Counted from the first letter of the stretch, positions 1-8,150 are shown. The stretch is 34,340 nt of DNA from SD8 sp035528475 (GCA_035528475.1 DATKYO010000062.1:1-34340), one strand, 5' to 3'. The notes: generated from the sequence alone by a model not told the origin. Translations and numbers: made by a program.

Positions 1-3000
1 ATCCTCCCCGGAATCCGTTCCTCCGGTTCTATGGACGACGAACCGAACCTGGTAGTCGGTCAAATCGCCGTCAGGTGATCCGGCAATGATATGCAGTTTC
101 CGGTATGTCCACCCATCGAGGAAAGGTGGTGGTGGTGGTGGAGGTGTGACCTCGATATAATCCACCTTAGTAACCGAATCACTGCCATACGCGTTCTCGA
201 CTGTCAGCGATACCGTATACAGCCCTTCCTCCTCGTATGTATGGACGGGGTTCTGAGTCGTATAATCTGTCACTGTATCACCGTCAATATCCCAGGCCCA
301 TGATGTCGGTGAACTCGTCGAAACGTCGGTGAACTGGACGTTCAGGGGATAATGGCCTGTTTCAGGTAGTGCAGTGAAATCTGCATCAGGCGGAACTGGC
401 AATCCAATCTCCGTATACCCTTTAATACAGACATTTGTATTCGCATATGAAGAGGTAAGATCCTCCCAGGATGAGCCATAATGGCTGAAATAACTCTCTC
501 CGGGATTCGCGGTGGCACCACCCGAATACCCCAATAATGGAGAACCTTCGCCAATCGGCATTTCAACCGGAATCGGATAATTATAACCTGGGGTTACTAA
601 CCGGATAACAATCGAATAGCGGTCTCCGGAAGACAATTCAACCGGCTGGATTAATTCAAGGGTGTGATATCCTGGTATTGAGAATGTCGTACTTGTTGTT
701 GATTCATATCCTGCGGGGTTTATTGGACCGCTTGTCGGATTTCTGTATATATATACCTGGATTTCTGTGTTAGGGGAAAGAGTGTAAAATCCTACTGCAT
801 TGAGCATTTCGTCTGATTCTGCAGTGAAAATATTGGCGCCCCAGGCAGTATTGGAATAATATCCCACTCCAGCCGTTCTTCCCAGTGGATCATATTGGTA
901 GATCGTATCATAATTCGTGATTGGTACAGCAGTAAACACGGCATTATCTTTGCCTGCCAGGGTGTCGTAGTATGAGATATAGAAATATCCTCCCTCGCCC
1001 CAGCCCGATCCCCAGCTATTCTTGATAATAAATGCCCCGGGACCAGGAGCACCGGATACAGCTTTGTTATCATCCCAACCTACGATCACGACACCGTGGT
1101 TTGGATTGGCTGATCCGGAATAATAGTAGGTCCTGGAGCCTAAATTGTAATACGAAGTACTCCAGTAGAAAGAGATTGAAACTCCGCCATATGTCATGAC
1201 TGCTTCTTTGATGTTGTCATTATCAAGGGGTCCTCCCTTGGGAGGAATGAACAGAATCTCCTGCACATGCTTCACGGGAGGCAAATCCGTTGGCGAGGGT
1301 GTTGACCAGTAGGGATCGTCACTTTCCCGTAGCGGACCACTCCAACGTGCAAGATATGCGGCTGACATGTCGTAATTGCCACCTTCACACGGGCCATAAT
1401 CAAAACCGTGAGTTCGGATCAGGTTGTTCTCCGAAAAATCCCAGGTTTCACCGGGAAGCAGAACAGATTCAAGCGATCCAAAGGTTGCGAAAGCCCAGCA
1501 ACTCCCGCAGGGCCCCTGATCTTTCACGGAAGTCACCTTTTCAGTTGTCCGCAGGTCGTAATATGAAGGATATGAAAGGATATGCGCATCGGAAATAGCC
1601 ACATCCATTCCTGTAAGATATGAATTGTCAAAAGGAGACGGACTGAATCCGAGACCGTATTCTGTTCCGGTTTCTCCATCTGTGGTGAAAATGACCGGAT
1701 CTTCATTTAGGTAATTCAGGAAATCGGGATTGATTGGTGATGATGAGGGGGTATCTGAACCACGTTGGTCTTCCAAAGTTGGTACAGGTGTAACATCGAC
1801 CGTAGTCTGTGTGGACTGAACAGCAGGTATTATTTCAGTCGACCCAAATGCGTTTGCAGCATTCAGCCTCCCCCCGGCGACTGTTTTGTCGTGAAGGGAA
1901 TCGATAAGATCAACAGAGCTGAGAATGCGGATTTTCAATTCCTGTGGACTTATCCCGGGTTCTTCCGTTGCTATTAACCCTGCGACTCCCGCGACAAAAG
2001 GGGCCGCCATCGAGGTGCCTGACATGAAGATATAGGGTTCTCCCTTCCAGGCCGGGCAATTGCTGATGATATTCACTCCCGGTGCGCCAATATCTACAGT
2101 GTATTGTCCCCAGTTAGAAAAGCCGGCAAGTTCATCGTCTTGCCCGGTTGCTGCGACCGATATGATATTTTCACAGTTATAATTTGCTGGATACACGGGA
2201 TACACGTCGTTATCCTGGCCGGAGTTGCCTGCAGCACAGACGAAAAGGGCGGGTGACTGCGATATAACCTCATACAATGCCTGATCATATTCGCTGCACC
2301 CCCAGGATATGGAGACAATATCCGCTCCCATCATGGATGCGTACCCGATGGAGTCTATTGCATCAGCGGTGGAACCATAACCCTGCGCATTCAGGCATTT
2401 GAGTGGCATAACCCTTGCGTTCCATGTCACCCCGGAAATCCCGATCCCATTGTTGCCGGATGCACCGATGGTTCCTGCACAATGTGTTCCGTGACCATTA
2501 TCGTCGGCAGGATCACCGCTCATTTCCAGGAAATTAAAACCCTGGTAATCATCGATATATCCGTTATTATCATCATCAAGATTGTTACTGGGGATTTCGT
2601 TGGCATTCATCCAGATATTATCCATTAAATCAGGGTGGGTAATATCGACCCCTGTATCGATAACCGCAATAATTACCTCTTTATTGCCTTGTGTCACATC
2701 CCAGGCCTGCAAAATGCCGATATCTGCCCCGAAAGTTCCGATATTTCCGTTCACTTCCTGCCCGGAATTCGAAAGAGCCCACTGGAGCGGGAAATAGGTA
2801 TCGTCAGGATAATCCGTTGCAGGGATTTCGCCACTGGGGCGATTTAGTTCTATGGGGGAAGATGGAAGGGACAGGATATAATTCGGCTGCGCATATTCAA
2901 CGGAGGGATCATTCTGGTATTCATCAATCATCTCCTCAACCGATACCCCCTCCGGAACAACTACCAGATGGAGTCCTTCCTGACCGGATTTTTTATAATC

Positions 3001-3396
3001 CTTTTTCAGGGTTCCTCCCACTTTTTTATGTACCTTGTCTCTTGCATATTCTTTCAGATTCTCAGTAAGTCCTTCCTCGTCCCTGAATTTGACCAGAATC
3101 TCGTTTTCAACATATTTTTTCCCACTTTTCTGAATTTTAGCGGCATCTTTGGCTGAATTCTTATAATTTTCGCTGTCATCTGATATTTCAGGCTCTGACG
3201 GTATATTTAAAGTTGGATCCTCTGATATATCAATTCCTGTCGGATTTTCGCTCTCATACAAATCAGAAGACTCATTTACCCCGATTGAACCCTCCTTAGC
3301 ACCATAAGAGGGGACAATAATAAAAAATAAAGAGAATACTATAGCAATAATAAATACTGCACGAGTAATTCCTGAATTAATGATTTTTTTCGTCAC
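1..3396 (-). CDS. Secreted S8 subtilisin + C1A papain-like double protease with lectin-like, PKD and DUF2341-like modules (C-terminus beyond window)
   Basis: One frame stays open from a GTG at 3396 to base 1 (1132 codons) and leaves the window, so the C-terminus is missing. GTG follows AGGAG at about 9 bases. Residues 1-33 look like a signal peptide (basic start, long hydrophobic run). Residues 93-170 resemble an I9 propeptide. The S8 domain shows Asp247 (VIDTGVD), His302 (GHGTHCAG), Asn391 (AAGNSG) and Ser462 (GTSMAAP). After a Thr/Pro-rich linker comes a papain-type domain with Gln627, Cys633 (CGSCWAFA), His767 (NPNHGVVIVGW) and Asn793 (NSWGSGWG). A lectin-like beta region of the kind that follows archaeal C1A proteases covers roughly 820-1000. 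A PKD domain lies at about 1005-1075, then six prolines and a WTYRKL...LTDYQV segment typical of DUF2341. Both catalytic sets look intact. I infer an exported, cell-surface or released protease; its substrate is unknown. Confidence 0.93.
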   Translation of the reverse strand, partial: MTKKIINSGITRAVFIIAIVFSLFFIIVPSYGAKEGSIGVNESSDLYESENPTGIDISEDPTLNIPSEPEISDDSENYKNSAKDAAKIQKSGKKYVENEILVKFRDEEGLTENLKEYARDKVHKKVGGTLKKDYKKSGQEGLHLVVVPEGVSVEEMIDEYQNDPSVEYAQPNYILSLPSSPIELNRPSGEIPATDYPDDTYFPLQWALSNSGQEVNGNIGTFGADIGILQAWDVTQGNKEVIIAVIDTGVDITHPDLMDNIWMNANEIPSNNLDDDNNGYIDDYQGFNFLEMSGDPADDNGHGTHCAGTIGASGNNGIGISGVTWNARVMPLKCLNAQGYGSTADAIDSIGYASMMGADIVSISWGCSEYDQALYEVISQSPALFVCAAGNSGQDNDVYPVYPANYNCENIISVAATGQDDELAGFSNWGQYTVDIGAPGVNIISNCPAWKGEPYIFMSGTSMAAPFVAGVAGLIATEEPGISPQELKIRILSSVDLIDSLHDKTVAGGRLNAANAFGSTEIIPAVQSTQTTVDVTPVPTLEDQRGSDTPSSSPINPDFLNYLNEDPVIFTTDGETGTEYGLGFSPSPFDNSYLTGMDVAISDAHILSYPSYYDLRTTEKVTSVKDQGPCGSCWAFATFGSLESVLLPGETWDFSENNLIRTHGFDYGPCEGGNYDMSAAYLARWSGPLRESDDPYWSTPSPTDLPPVKHVQEILFIPPKGGPLDNDNIKEAVMTYGGVSISFYWSTSYYNLGSRTYYYSGSANPNHGVVIVGWDDNKAVSGAPGPGAFIIKNSWGSGWGEGGYFYISYYDTLAGKDNAVFTAVPITNYDTIYQYDPLGRTAGVGYYSNTAWGANIFTAESDEMLNAVGFYTLSPNTEIQVYIYRNPTSGPINPAGYESTTSTTFSIPGYHTLELIQPVELSSGDRYSIVIRLVTPGYNYPIPVEMPIGEGSPLLGYSGGATANPGESYFSHYGSSWEDLTSSYANTNVCIKGYTEIGLPVPPDADFTALPETGHYPLNVQFTDVSTSSPTSWAWDIDGDTVTDYTTQNPVHTYEEEGLYTVSLTVENAYGSDSVTKVDYIEVTPPPPPPPFLDGWTYRKLHIIAGSPDGDLTDYQVRFVVHRTGGTDSGED

Positions 3397-3450
3397 TCCT
3401 AACCGCTCCTGATATCTCCCCTAAGTATAGTAGTATGTATATGAAAATCT

Positions 3451-3477
3451 CATAAAAAAGATCGTATCACGGTACGA
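3451..3477 (-). promoter_or_regulatory. Candidate promoter and inverted repeat upstream of the double protease
   Basis: On the minus strand a T-rich box (CTTTTTTATG, 3460-3451) lies about 55-60 bases before the GTG start. This would give a leader of roughly 30 bases containing the AGGAG. Directly upstream, TCGTA (3462-3466) and TACGA (3473-3477) form an inverted repeat with a six-base spacer, where an activator or repressor could bind. The assignment is by pattern only. Confidence 0.35.
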
Positions 3478-3654
3478 CCAATCCTTTTAATTTCAATAAT
3501 AGTGAAAACCAGTTCCAATGACCCGCCGTACCGGTTGCAATCAAACAGGCGCTGATTAGTATCCCCATCTCCATATTTCTGCATTTAATCTCTATAGTAT
3601 TAAAAAACGGTGAGTAAAATTAAATTTCAATATATGTCTGATAAAAAAGATGAC

Positions 3655-3666
3655 CGCATTAATGCG
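3655..3666. repeat. 12-bp perfect palindrome CGCATTAATGCG
   Basis: A perfect 12-base palindrome stands alone in the gap between ribL and the protease gene, 88 bases past the ribL stop. It could be a protein-binding site or chance; nothing nearby decides. Confidence 0.4.
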
Positions 3667-3740
3667 CTTATTTCCAGATACCCTGTCCCCCGACTTCGGT
3701 AAAACCCACAGGGAGATATCACAGGGGCATTTACGATCTT

Positions 3741-3746
3741 AAAAAA
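3741..3746 (-). terminator. Oligo-T terminator candidate after ribL
   Basis: On the minus strand a run of six T lies about 8 bases after the ribL stop codon. Archaeal termination commonly uses such U-runs without a hairpin. Confidence 0.4.
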
Positions 3747-3753
3747 GCGTCTC

Positions 3754-4185
3754 TTATTCATCCCGGCATTCATGACGTTCCAGGACTTTTTTGATGATGA
3801 GGCTCGAACTGCAGTATGAGTCCTCCGAATAACTTCCAATCCGGACAAGTTCGGCATCCAGGCCCCGTTTCTGAAGTTCATTCCGTATTTTCTCTTCATT
3901 GAAATGCTGATTGAAGCCAAAAGTGATTACTGCCGGCCTGATCTCCTCAACGGGACGGAACATATCGTGCAGGTCCCCGAGGACCGCATGGTCCACCACC
4001 TTGAGTGAAGCCATCATATGCACCCTCTGATCTTCAGGTATTATGGGTTTGGGTTTGTGCTTTACATTGGCATCCCGGGCCACAATTACATAGAGTTCAT
4101 CTCCAAGCAGGCGCGACTGCTCAAGATAATAAATGTGACCGGGATGGAGGATATCGAATGTGCCTGTGGCCACCACGCGCTTCAT
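3754..4185 (-). CDS. ribL: FAD synthetase RibL (archaeal FMN adenylyltransferase)
   Basis: A 143-residue cytidylyltransferase-fold nucleotidyltransferase. The N-terminus has the family signature GTFDILHPGH with His14 and His17 of the HxGH motif. The size and the Cys-bearing C-terminus (CSSSLIIKKVLERHEC) match archaeal RibL, which transfers AMP from ATP to FMN to make FAD in the cytosol. Glycerol-3-phosphate cytidylyltransferase is the nearest alternative by fold, but archaeal stand-alone proteins of this size are generally RibL. Its ATG overlaps the stop of the JAMM gene upstream, so the two are almost certainly co-transcribed and translationally coupled. Other flavin genes (ribK, ribB) are in the window but about 17 kb away. 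Confidence 0.88.
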   Translation of the reverse strand: MKRVVATGTFDILHPGHIYYLEQSRLLGDELYVIVARDANVKHKPKPIIPEDQRVHMMASLKVVDHAVLGDLHDMFRPVEEIRPAVITFGFNQHFNEEKIRNELQKRGLDAELVRIGSYSEDSYCSSSLIIKKVLERHECRDE

Positions 4186-4553
4186 TCAATCACCTCAATT
4201 TCCTCGGGATTTCCGTTTGCCCGAAAACACCGCCAGCTCCCTTCCGTATAAGGGTATCCGATAATGAAATGATATCTTCCAACCCTGGGAAAGAACCGGA
4301 GATCTGCATCCGAGGGGCGAAGTGCCCCATTGGGATGACTGTGTGCGCTTCCGGCAACATGCGTATCCAGTGGCATCATATCCAGAATAAGGCTGGCGCT
4401 GTCTTCCCGGCTGACTGTTCCAGGGAGGAGATTCAGCTCTTCGATAACCCCATCCTTTTCACGGAGTATCCCTGCAAATTCACAGGGGTGGCGGTCGCTG
4501 CCGACATTCAGGAGAAGATCCAGTAGATCCCGGCTGATTCCTCGAATTTTCAT
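4182..4553 (-). CDS. JAMM/MPN (Mov34-PAD1) family zinc metalloprotease
   Basis: A 123-residue single-domain JAMM protein. The zinc-site motif is complete: His71-Ser-His73, seven residues, Ser81, then Asp84 (HSHP...SDAD), with upstream Glu25 in CEFAGIL. Archaeal relatives act as desampylases that cut SAMP isopeptide bonds or release sulfur-carrier proteins; which applies here cannot be told. I chose the ATG at 4553 because the domain starts there (MKIRGISRDLL). The frame stays open to a GTG at 4604, giving 17 extra residues of doubtful value. The gene runs into ribL with a 4-base overlap. The pairing of a JAMM protease with an FAD synthetase is the odd point. Confidence 0.85.
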   Translation of the reverse strand: MKIRGISRDLLDLLLNVGSDRHPCEFAGILREKDGVIEELNLLPGTVSREDSASLILDMMPLDTHVAGSAHSHPNGALRPSDADLRFFPRVGRYHFIIGYPYTEGSWRCFRANGNPEEIEVIE

Positions 4554-4646
4554 CTTTGACCCGTAAATATTGGACGGTGAGAAGATTAAAGATGGGGTTT
4601 TCACATCACTGCGAAAACGGGGATATGAATGAAGACCATTTTAATT

Positions 4647-6059
4647 TCAGAAAGTCCCGTCCTGCTCAAAACTCCGGCCGAAACGGAGTGCTAGATCCGC
4701 CTTGAACAGTTCTTTTCCCAGGTATGCGGCATGATCCATAAGAGAAATCTTTCCATCCTTTAATATCGTGTAAAAAACAGCCTCCCATGATCTACCCCGG
4801 TAAGCCCTGTTTTGGATGACTGCAACAATATATCCGTCTTCAATCCCGATTCGGAAGTTCCCGCAGGGATCATAGACGATATCTTTCGGCATTTCATCAG
4901 CCTCCACTACATGATCATATACGAGTGGCGGCTCCCGCCTCTTTCTCTTCTCTTTCAATACCAGAAGGTCGATTCCCAGATCCTTGGGATAGGGCCTTCC
5001 TTCCATGAGCACCATCATCTCGGTGGCCCTCCGCATCTCTGCGACCGATCCATGGGTTTTATCGGAATGTTCGCTGGTAAATATCACGGCCGCACCAATT
5101 TCATGCGCGAATCCGGCCATGAGGGCATTGACCCCTATAGAGTCGGCATCTATCAGTTCTGTAACGTTTCCTGCCCCGAAGAAGAGAGGATATTCTGATT
5201 CCCCAAAATTCAGGAGCGAATCCGTGAGTCCTGATCCGACAGGTTGCAGGAGTGGATCGGCTATAATGCAGGTTATCCCTGCTCTTTCTGCATCCCTGAT
5301 ATTCTCTTCAAGCGTTCTTTGGCCAGGGACAATGACTGCACAGACACCCGCATCAGCCACCTGTTTGCCAATCACGCGGATATTCTCCTCCTGGAGACTC
5401 AAAACCAGGTCCGCCCTATCCAGGGCCGGCGCAATAAGTGATGGATCCTGGGTGTCGACTGCCAGGGGGCCCTCGATGTCCCGGAGTTCCTGGAAACAAT
5501 TTGCAACATCGTCGGGAGTTGCATCGAAACCGAAACCAAGGTCAACGATATCGGCTCCCCGGGAAAAAAATGTCTCGACCTGCCTGGAAATATCAGGTGC
5601 CTTATGCGCATCCATTATCTCTGCGAGCACCTTGATCCTGGAATTCCCCCCGATCTTCACTGACCTGATAAGATACTCGCCTATTGCAATCCTTTCCTGT
5701 TTCTCTACCCTGCGCATGGCCTCTTCTTCCTTTTGTTTTGCCAGGAATTCATCCGCAGGAACATCCCGTGAGAGAGTCACCTCCCCCAGGAGAGGAAGAA
5801 TGAGGGGAAGATCCGCCGCATGCCGTGGGCCAAGAAAAACCGGAACGCCAGCCTTTTTTTCGACTTCTTCAAAAGAAGCTGTTGACATCCCGGTAACCAG
5901 GACCATGTCATATTTCCCCTTCAAAACAAGTTTTGACAACTGATCAGGTGAGAGGAACGATGCGATCTCCCCGGTTACCACTACCTCGGCATCAAATTTT
6001 CTGGCCGCCTCTATCACCAGGGAAGAGGTAGCAGATCCGGTAGGAAGAAGGATTCGCAT
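4647..6059 (-). CDS. Dihydropteroate synthase-related protein (archaeal, methanopterin pathway candidate)
   Basis: A 470-residue protein of the methanogen dihydropteroate synthase-like family. Residues about 1-140 form a separate N-terminal region (MRILLPTGSATSSLV...). The middle is a TIM-barrel with DIVDLGFGFDA, LAVDTQDP and a late GAGNVTELIDADS segment, as in pterin-binding enzymes. The C-terminal ~100 residues are family-specific. The family is thought to act in tetrahydromethanopterin synthesis, the methanogen analogue of folate, but the exact reaction is not fixed by sequence. Start: ATG at 6059 follows AAGGAAAC; the frame is open a further 62 codons upstream, but that part overlaps the divergent PHP gene and is a shadow. 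Confidence 0.82.
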   Translation of the reverse strand: MRILLPTGSATSSLVIEAARKFDAEVVVTGEIASFLSPDQLSKLVLKGKYDMVLVTGMSTASFEEVEKKAGVPVFLGPRHAADLPLILPLLGEVTLSRDVPADEFLAKQKEEEAMRRVEKQERIAIGEYLIRSVKIGGNSRIKVLAEIMDAHKAPDISRQVETFFSRGADIVDLGFGFDATPDDVANCFQELRDIEGPLAVDTQDPSLIAPALDRADLVLSLQEENIRVIGKQVADAGVCAVIVPGQRTLEENIRDAERAGITCIIADPLLQPVGSGLTDSLLNFGESEYPLFFGAGNVTELIDADSIGVNALMAGFAHEIGAAVIFTSEHSDKTHGSVAEMRRATEMMVLMEGRPYPKDLGIDLLVLKEKRKRREPPLVYDHVVEADEMPKDIVYDPCGNFRIGIEDGYIVAVIQNRAYRGRSWEAVFYTILKDGKISLMDHAAYLGKELFKADLALRFGRSFEQDGTF

Positions 6060-6101
6060 AAGTTTCCTTAATATCAGGTAATTAAAAAAATATATGATTA
6101 T
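6060..6101. promoter_or_regulatory. Shared divergent promoter, DHPS-like / PHP genes
   Basis: Only 42 bases separate two divergent starts. The gap is AT-rich (AATTAAAAAAATATATGATTAT in the centre) and must hold both promoters. The minus gene has an AAGG ribosome site; the plus gene has none and is probably leaderless. Confidence 0.5.
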
Positions 6102-6770
6102 ATGCTGACCTGCGACCTGCATGTGCATACACGTTACTCTCGTGATGGAGAGAGCAGTGTGGAAGAAATACTCCGCAGGGGGGAGGAGATCGGACTTGAC
6201 GCCATCGCCATCACCGATCACGACACCGTTGAGGGTGCCCGCCATGCCCTTACATGCGCCACATCGCTGGTCGTAATTCCCGGGATTGAGATATCAACCA
6301 TGCAGGGACACCTCATCGCACTGGGCATCAAGGACCCGGTTCCTGCAGGAATGGACGTAATAGGCGCTATCACTCTGGCGAGGGAGATGGGGGCGGTCCT
6401 GATCCTCCCCCACCCCTATCATATGATGAGGCATGGCGTGGGTCTCAAATTGCAAAAGGCACTCTCCTCGGTGGATGCCATTGAGACATTCAACAGCAGG
6501 TACATCGTGGGATCGGCAAATATCAAGGCGGCAAGGATGGCGCGCCAGTTGGGAAAACCCTGTGTGGGGGGGTCTGATGCCCATCACGCCCGCTATGTCG
6601 GTTTCGGTTGGACTCATGTTGATGCCGAAAAGAATACCGAGGCTATACTGGAGGCAATCCGGAATGGCAGGACGTCTGCAGGAGGGAGAATGACTCCTCT
6701 TCGCACATATACCCGACAATCGCTGAAAAATACATGGAAAAAACTGAAACGGAGCACAAAGCACCGGTAA
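6102..6770 (+). CDS. PHP-domain metal-dependent phosphoesterase
   Basis: A 222-residue stand-alone PHP domain. Metal-binding motifs appear in order: His7 and His9 with Asp15 (HVHTRYSRDG), ITDHDT at 37-42, Glu63 (GIEIST), LPHPYH, then GSDAH near the C-terminus. The family includes phosphatases acting on nucleoside 3',5'-bisphosphates and RNA-end exonucleases (TrpH/RNase AM type); the substrate here is not determined. The C-terminus is strongly basic (KNTWKKLKRSTKHR), which may mean nucleic acid contact. The gene overlaps truA by 37 bases, so the two are coupled. No ribosome site precedes the ATG. Confidence 0.85.
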   Translation: MLTCDLHVHTRYSRDGESSVEEILRRGEEIGLDAIAITDHDTVEGARHALTCATSLVVIPGIEISTMQGHLIALGIKDPVPAGMDVIGAITLAREMGAVLILPHPYHMMRHGVGLKLQKALSSVDAIETFNSRYIVGSANIKAARMARQLGKPCVGGSDAHHARYVGFGWTHVDAEKNTEAILEAIRNGRTSAGGRMTPLRTYTRQSLKNTWKKLKRSTKHR

Positions 6771-7564
6771 GGCTGGCATTCAGGGTGGCATACCTGGGAG
6801 ACAAATTTTTCGGTTCTCAGATGCAGGCAGATTTAAGAACCGTTGAAGGGGAATTTGTCGCGGCATGCACACGACTTGGTCTTTTTTCCGATTACCGAAA
6901 TGCCGGGTTCCTCGCATCAGGTAGAACAGATCGGGGCGTGCATGCCAGGGGCCAGGTGTACGCGTTTACTACAGGGTTTCCCGCGCGGGCCATTCAATTG
7001 CTCAACTGGCAACTGCCACGCGACTGCTGGGTTTCCGCATATGCCGAAGTGGCCGAAAATTTCCACCCCCGGTACGATGCTCTCAGTCGGACCTACCGCT
7101 ATTATTTCGCGGATGATGAACTGGATATTGATGCAATGGACAGTGCAGCGGCTTCTTTTATCGGTAATCATGATTTTTCATCCTATGCCCGGATAAAAGA
7201 TAAAAACCCATTTCGGACAGTTCTTAAAGCCCAGGTAATAAGTGAAGGCGATCATTGCGTGCTGGAAGTGACAGCCGAGAGCTTTCTCTGGCACATGGTG
7301 AGATATATGGCCGCATCGCTTCATCTTGTCGGAAAGGGTGAATGGGACAGGGAAGCAATTGAAAGCCGGCTGAATGGTGAACAGCAGAAAACAATCGGCC
7401 CTGCTCCCCCTGAACACCTCGTATTATGGGATGTGGATTTCGGGTTTCCTTTCACCCTGATCTCCGGGATCGGACGTTCAGCAACATATATGCAGGGACT
7501 ACGAACCCATCATGCGGTAATGGCCAATATTTGCGCGACACTCATCTCGGTAGACAAAAAGTGA
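6734..7564 (+). CDS. truA: tRNA pseudouridine(38-40) synthase TruA
   Basis: A 276-residue TruA. The hallmark ASGRTDRGVHARGQV places the catalytic Asp at residue 66, with RTYRYYF and the late FLWHMVRYMAA motif also present. It isomerises uridine to pseudouridine at positions 38-40 of tRNA anticodon arms. The first ~10 residues (MEKTETEHKA) are low in information and lie inside the end of the PHP gene, so an internal start is possible but none is better supported. It ends 17 bases before the convergent DUF427 gene. Confidence 0.93.
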   Translation: MEKTETEHKAPVRLAFRVAYLGDKFFGSQMQADLRTVEGEFVAACTRLGLFSDYRNAGFLASGRTDRGVHARGQVYAFTTGFPARAIQLLNWQLPRDCWVSAYAEVAENFHPRYDALSRTYRYYFADDELDIDAMDSAAASFIGNHDFSSYARIKDKNPFRTVLKAQVISEGDHCVLEVTAESFLWHMVRYMAASLHLVGKGEWDREAIESRLNGEQQKTIGPAPPEHLVLWDVDFGFPFTLISGIGRSATYMQGLRTHHAVMANICATLISVDKK

Positions 7565-7581
7565 GAATCAATATTCGCTGT

Positions 7582-7863
7582 TCATTCCACCCTGACCCCT
7601 TTCCAGAAGGCGATATATCCTTTGATTTCTGATGCGGCAGGTTTCGGGTCGGGATAGCACCATGCAGCGTCAGGATTTTTGTGGCCGTCTACTACCAGGG
7701 TATAGTAGTGGGCGATACCTTTCCAGAAACAGGTGGTAGTCGTCGGACTTGGTGTTAAATATTTCATGTCTACAGATTCGGGCGGAAAATAGTGGTTATC
7801 TTCAATGAAAATTGTCTGATCACTTTCTGCAAGGATTGCTCCTTTCCATACTGCTCGCTTCAT
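7582..7863 (-). CDS. DUF427 family protein
   Basis: A 93-residue single-domain DUF427 protein. Typical segments are VWKGAILAESDQT, a Glu then HYFPPESV, TTTCFWKG with the family Cys-x-x-Lys-Gly, and the AWCYPDP...IKGYIAFW end. The family is small, beta-rich and of unknown biochemical role. AGGTGG precedes the ATG at a good distance. It has its own AT-rich promoter region with a tandem 10-bp repeat just upstream. Confidence 0.85.
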   Translation of the reverse strand: MKRAVWKGAILAESDQTIFIEDNHYFPPESVDMKYLTPSPTTTTCFWKGIAHYYTLVVDGHKNPDAAWCYPDPKPAASEIKGYIAFWKGVRVE

Positions 7864-7892
7864 TCCACCTGGTCATTTGACGGATCAGGAAA

Positions 7893-7917
7893 ATAAAAGT
7901 TGGGATCATAAAAGTTG
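7893..7917 (-). repeat. Direct repeat ATAAAAGTTG x2 in the DUF427 promoter
   Basis: The 10-mer occurs at 7893-7902 and 7908-7917, spaced 15 bases start to start. On the minus strand it reads CAACTTTTAT twice, so it may represent duplicated box A elements or tandem operator half-sites for DUF427. Confidence 0.45.
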
Positions 7918-7920
7918 CGA

Positions 7921-8100
7921 TCAAATCCCGATAACATGTTCAGAAAGGAACTTATCTGCAAGGTTGTTGTAGTTTTCCAGGATTGCCGGGTCCACCTTTC
8001 TGGGAATATGACTTTGATACGGGAAGATGGCTGCTACATTATGAATCATGATCCTCGCAATCGATTCGTTACTATGATACCGGGATATCTCCAATATCAT
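7921..8100 (-). CDS. Possible small protein, 59 residues, unknown function
   Basis: An ATG at 8100 opens 59 codons ending in TGA at 7921. The translation looks protein-like: a likely helix-rich chain (ESIARIMIHNVAAIFPYQ... LENYNNLADKFLSEHVIGI) with ordinary codon use and mixed charged and hydrophobic residues. GGAG lies 12 bases before the ATG, which is long. The plus-strand frame across the same bases (7915-8106) is poorer in composition and looks like its shadow. It would sit head-to-tail upstream of DUF427. I recognise no family. Confidence 0.42.
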   Translation of the reverse strand: MILEISRYHSNESIARIMIHNVAAIFPYQSHIPRKVDPAILENYNNLADKFLSEHVIGI

Positions 8101-8150
8101 ACGTAGTAATTGCTCCGTTTCAGGAGCACCCCGGATGGAATGATCAGGAT

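Larger units (their letters stand above)
3397..3753. other. Intergenic region, 357 bp, AT-rich, with short palindromes
   Basis: This gap separates the protease start from the ribL stop. It holds a candidate promoter for the protease, two short inverted repeats and an oligo-T stop signal for ribL, listed separately. A 44-codon frame on the minus strand (3584-3450) is open but has no Shine-Dalgarno, and its stop overlaps the protease box A, so I do not call it a gene. No tRNA-like fold was seen. Confidence 0.6.

Noticed and set aside
125..143. GGT trinucleotide repeat as a microsatellite or phase-variable tract
   Set aside because: In-frame it encodes a proline linker between domains; length changes in units of three would not shift the frame.
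1..3396. Apparent absence of a long frame in a 3.4-kb region, suggesting a frameshifted pseudogene
   Set aside because: The minus strand is open in one frame from 3396 through base 1; it simply has no stop inside the window. Catalytic motifs of both proteases are in the same frame.
3450..3584. 44-codon minus-strand frame before the double protease
   Set aside because: No ribosome site and it ends on the promoter of the protease; could be coding but evidence is too thin.
5005..5943. 312-codon plus-strand frame antisense to the DHPS-like gene
   Set aside because: Ser/Arg/Pro-rich translation with no domain, wholly inside a well-supported minus-strand gene; a shadow frame.
7915..8106. 63-codon plus-strand frame in the DUF427-YkgJ gap
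   Set aside because: Composition is less protein-like than the minus-strand frame over the same bases, and there is no ribosome site.
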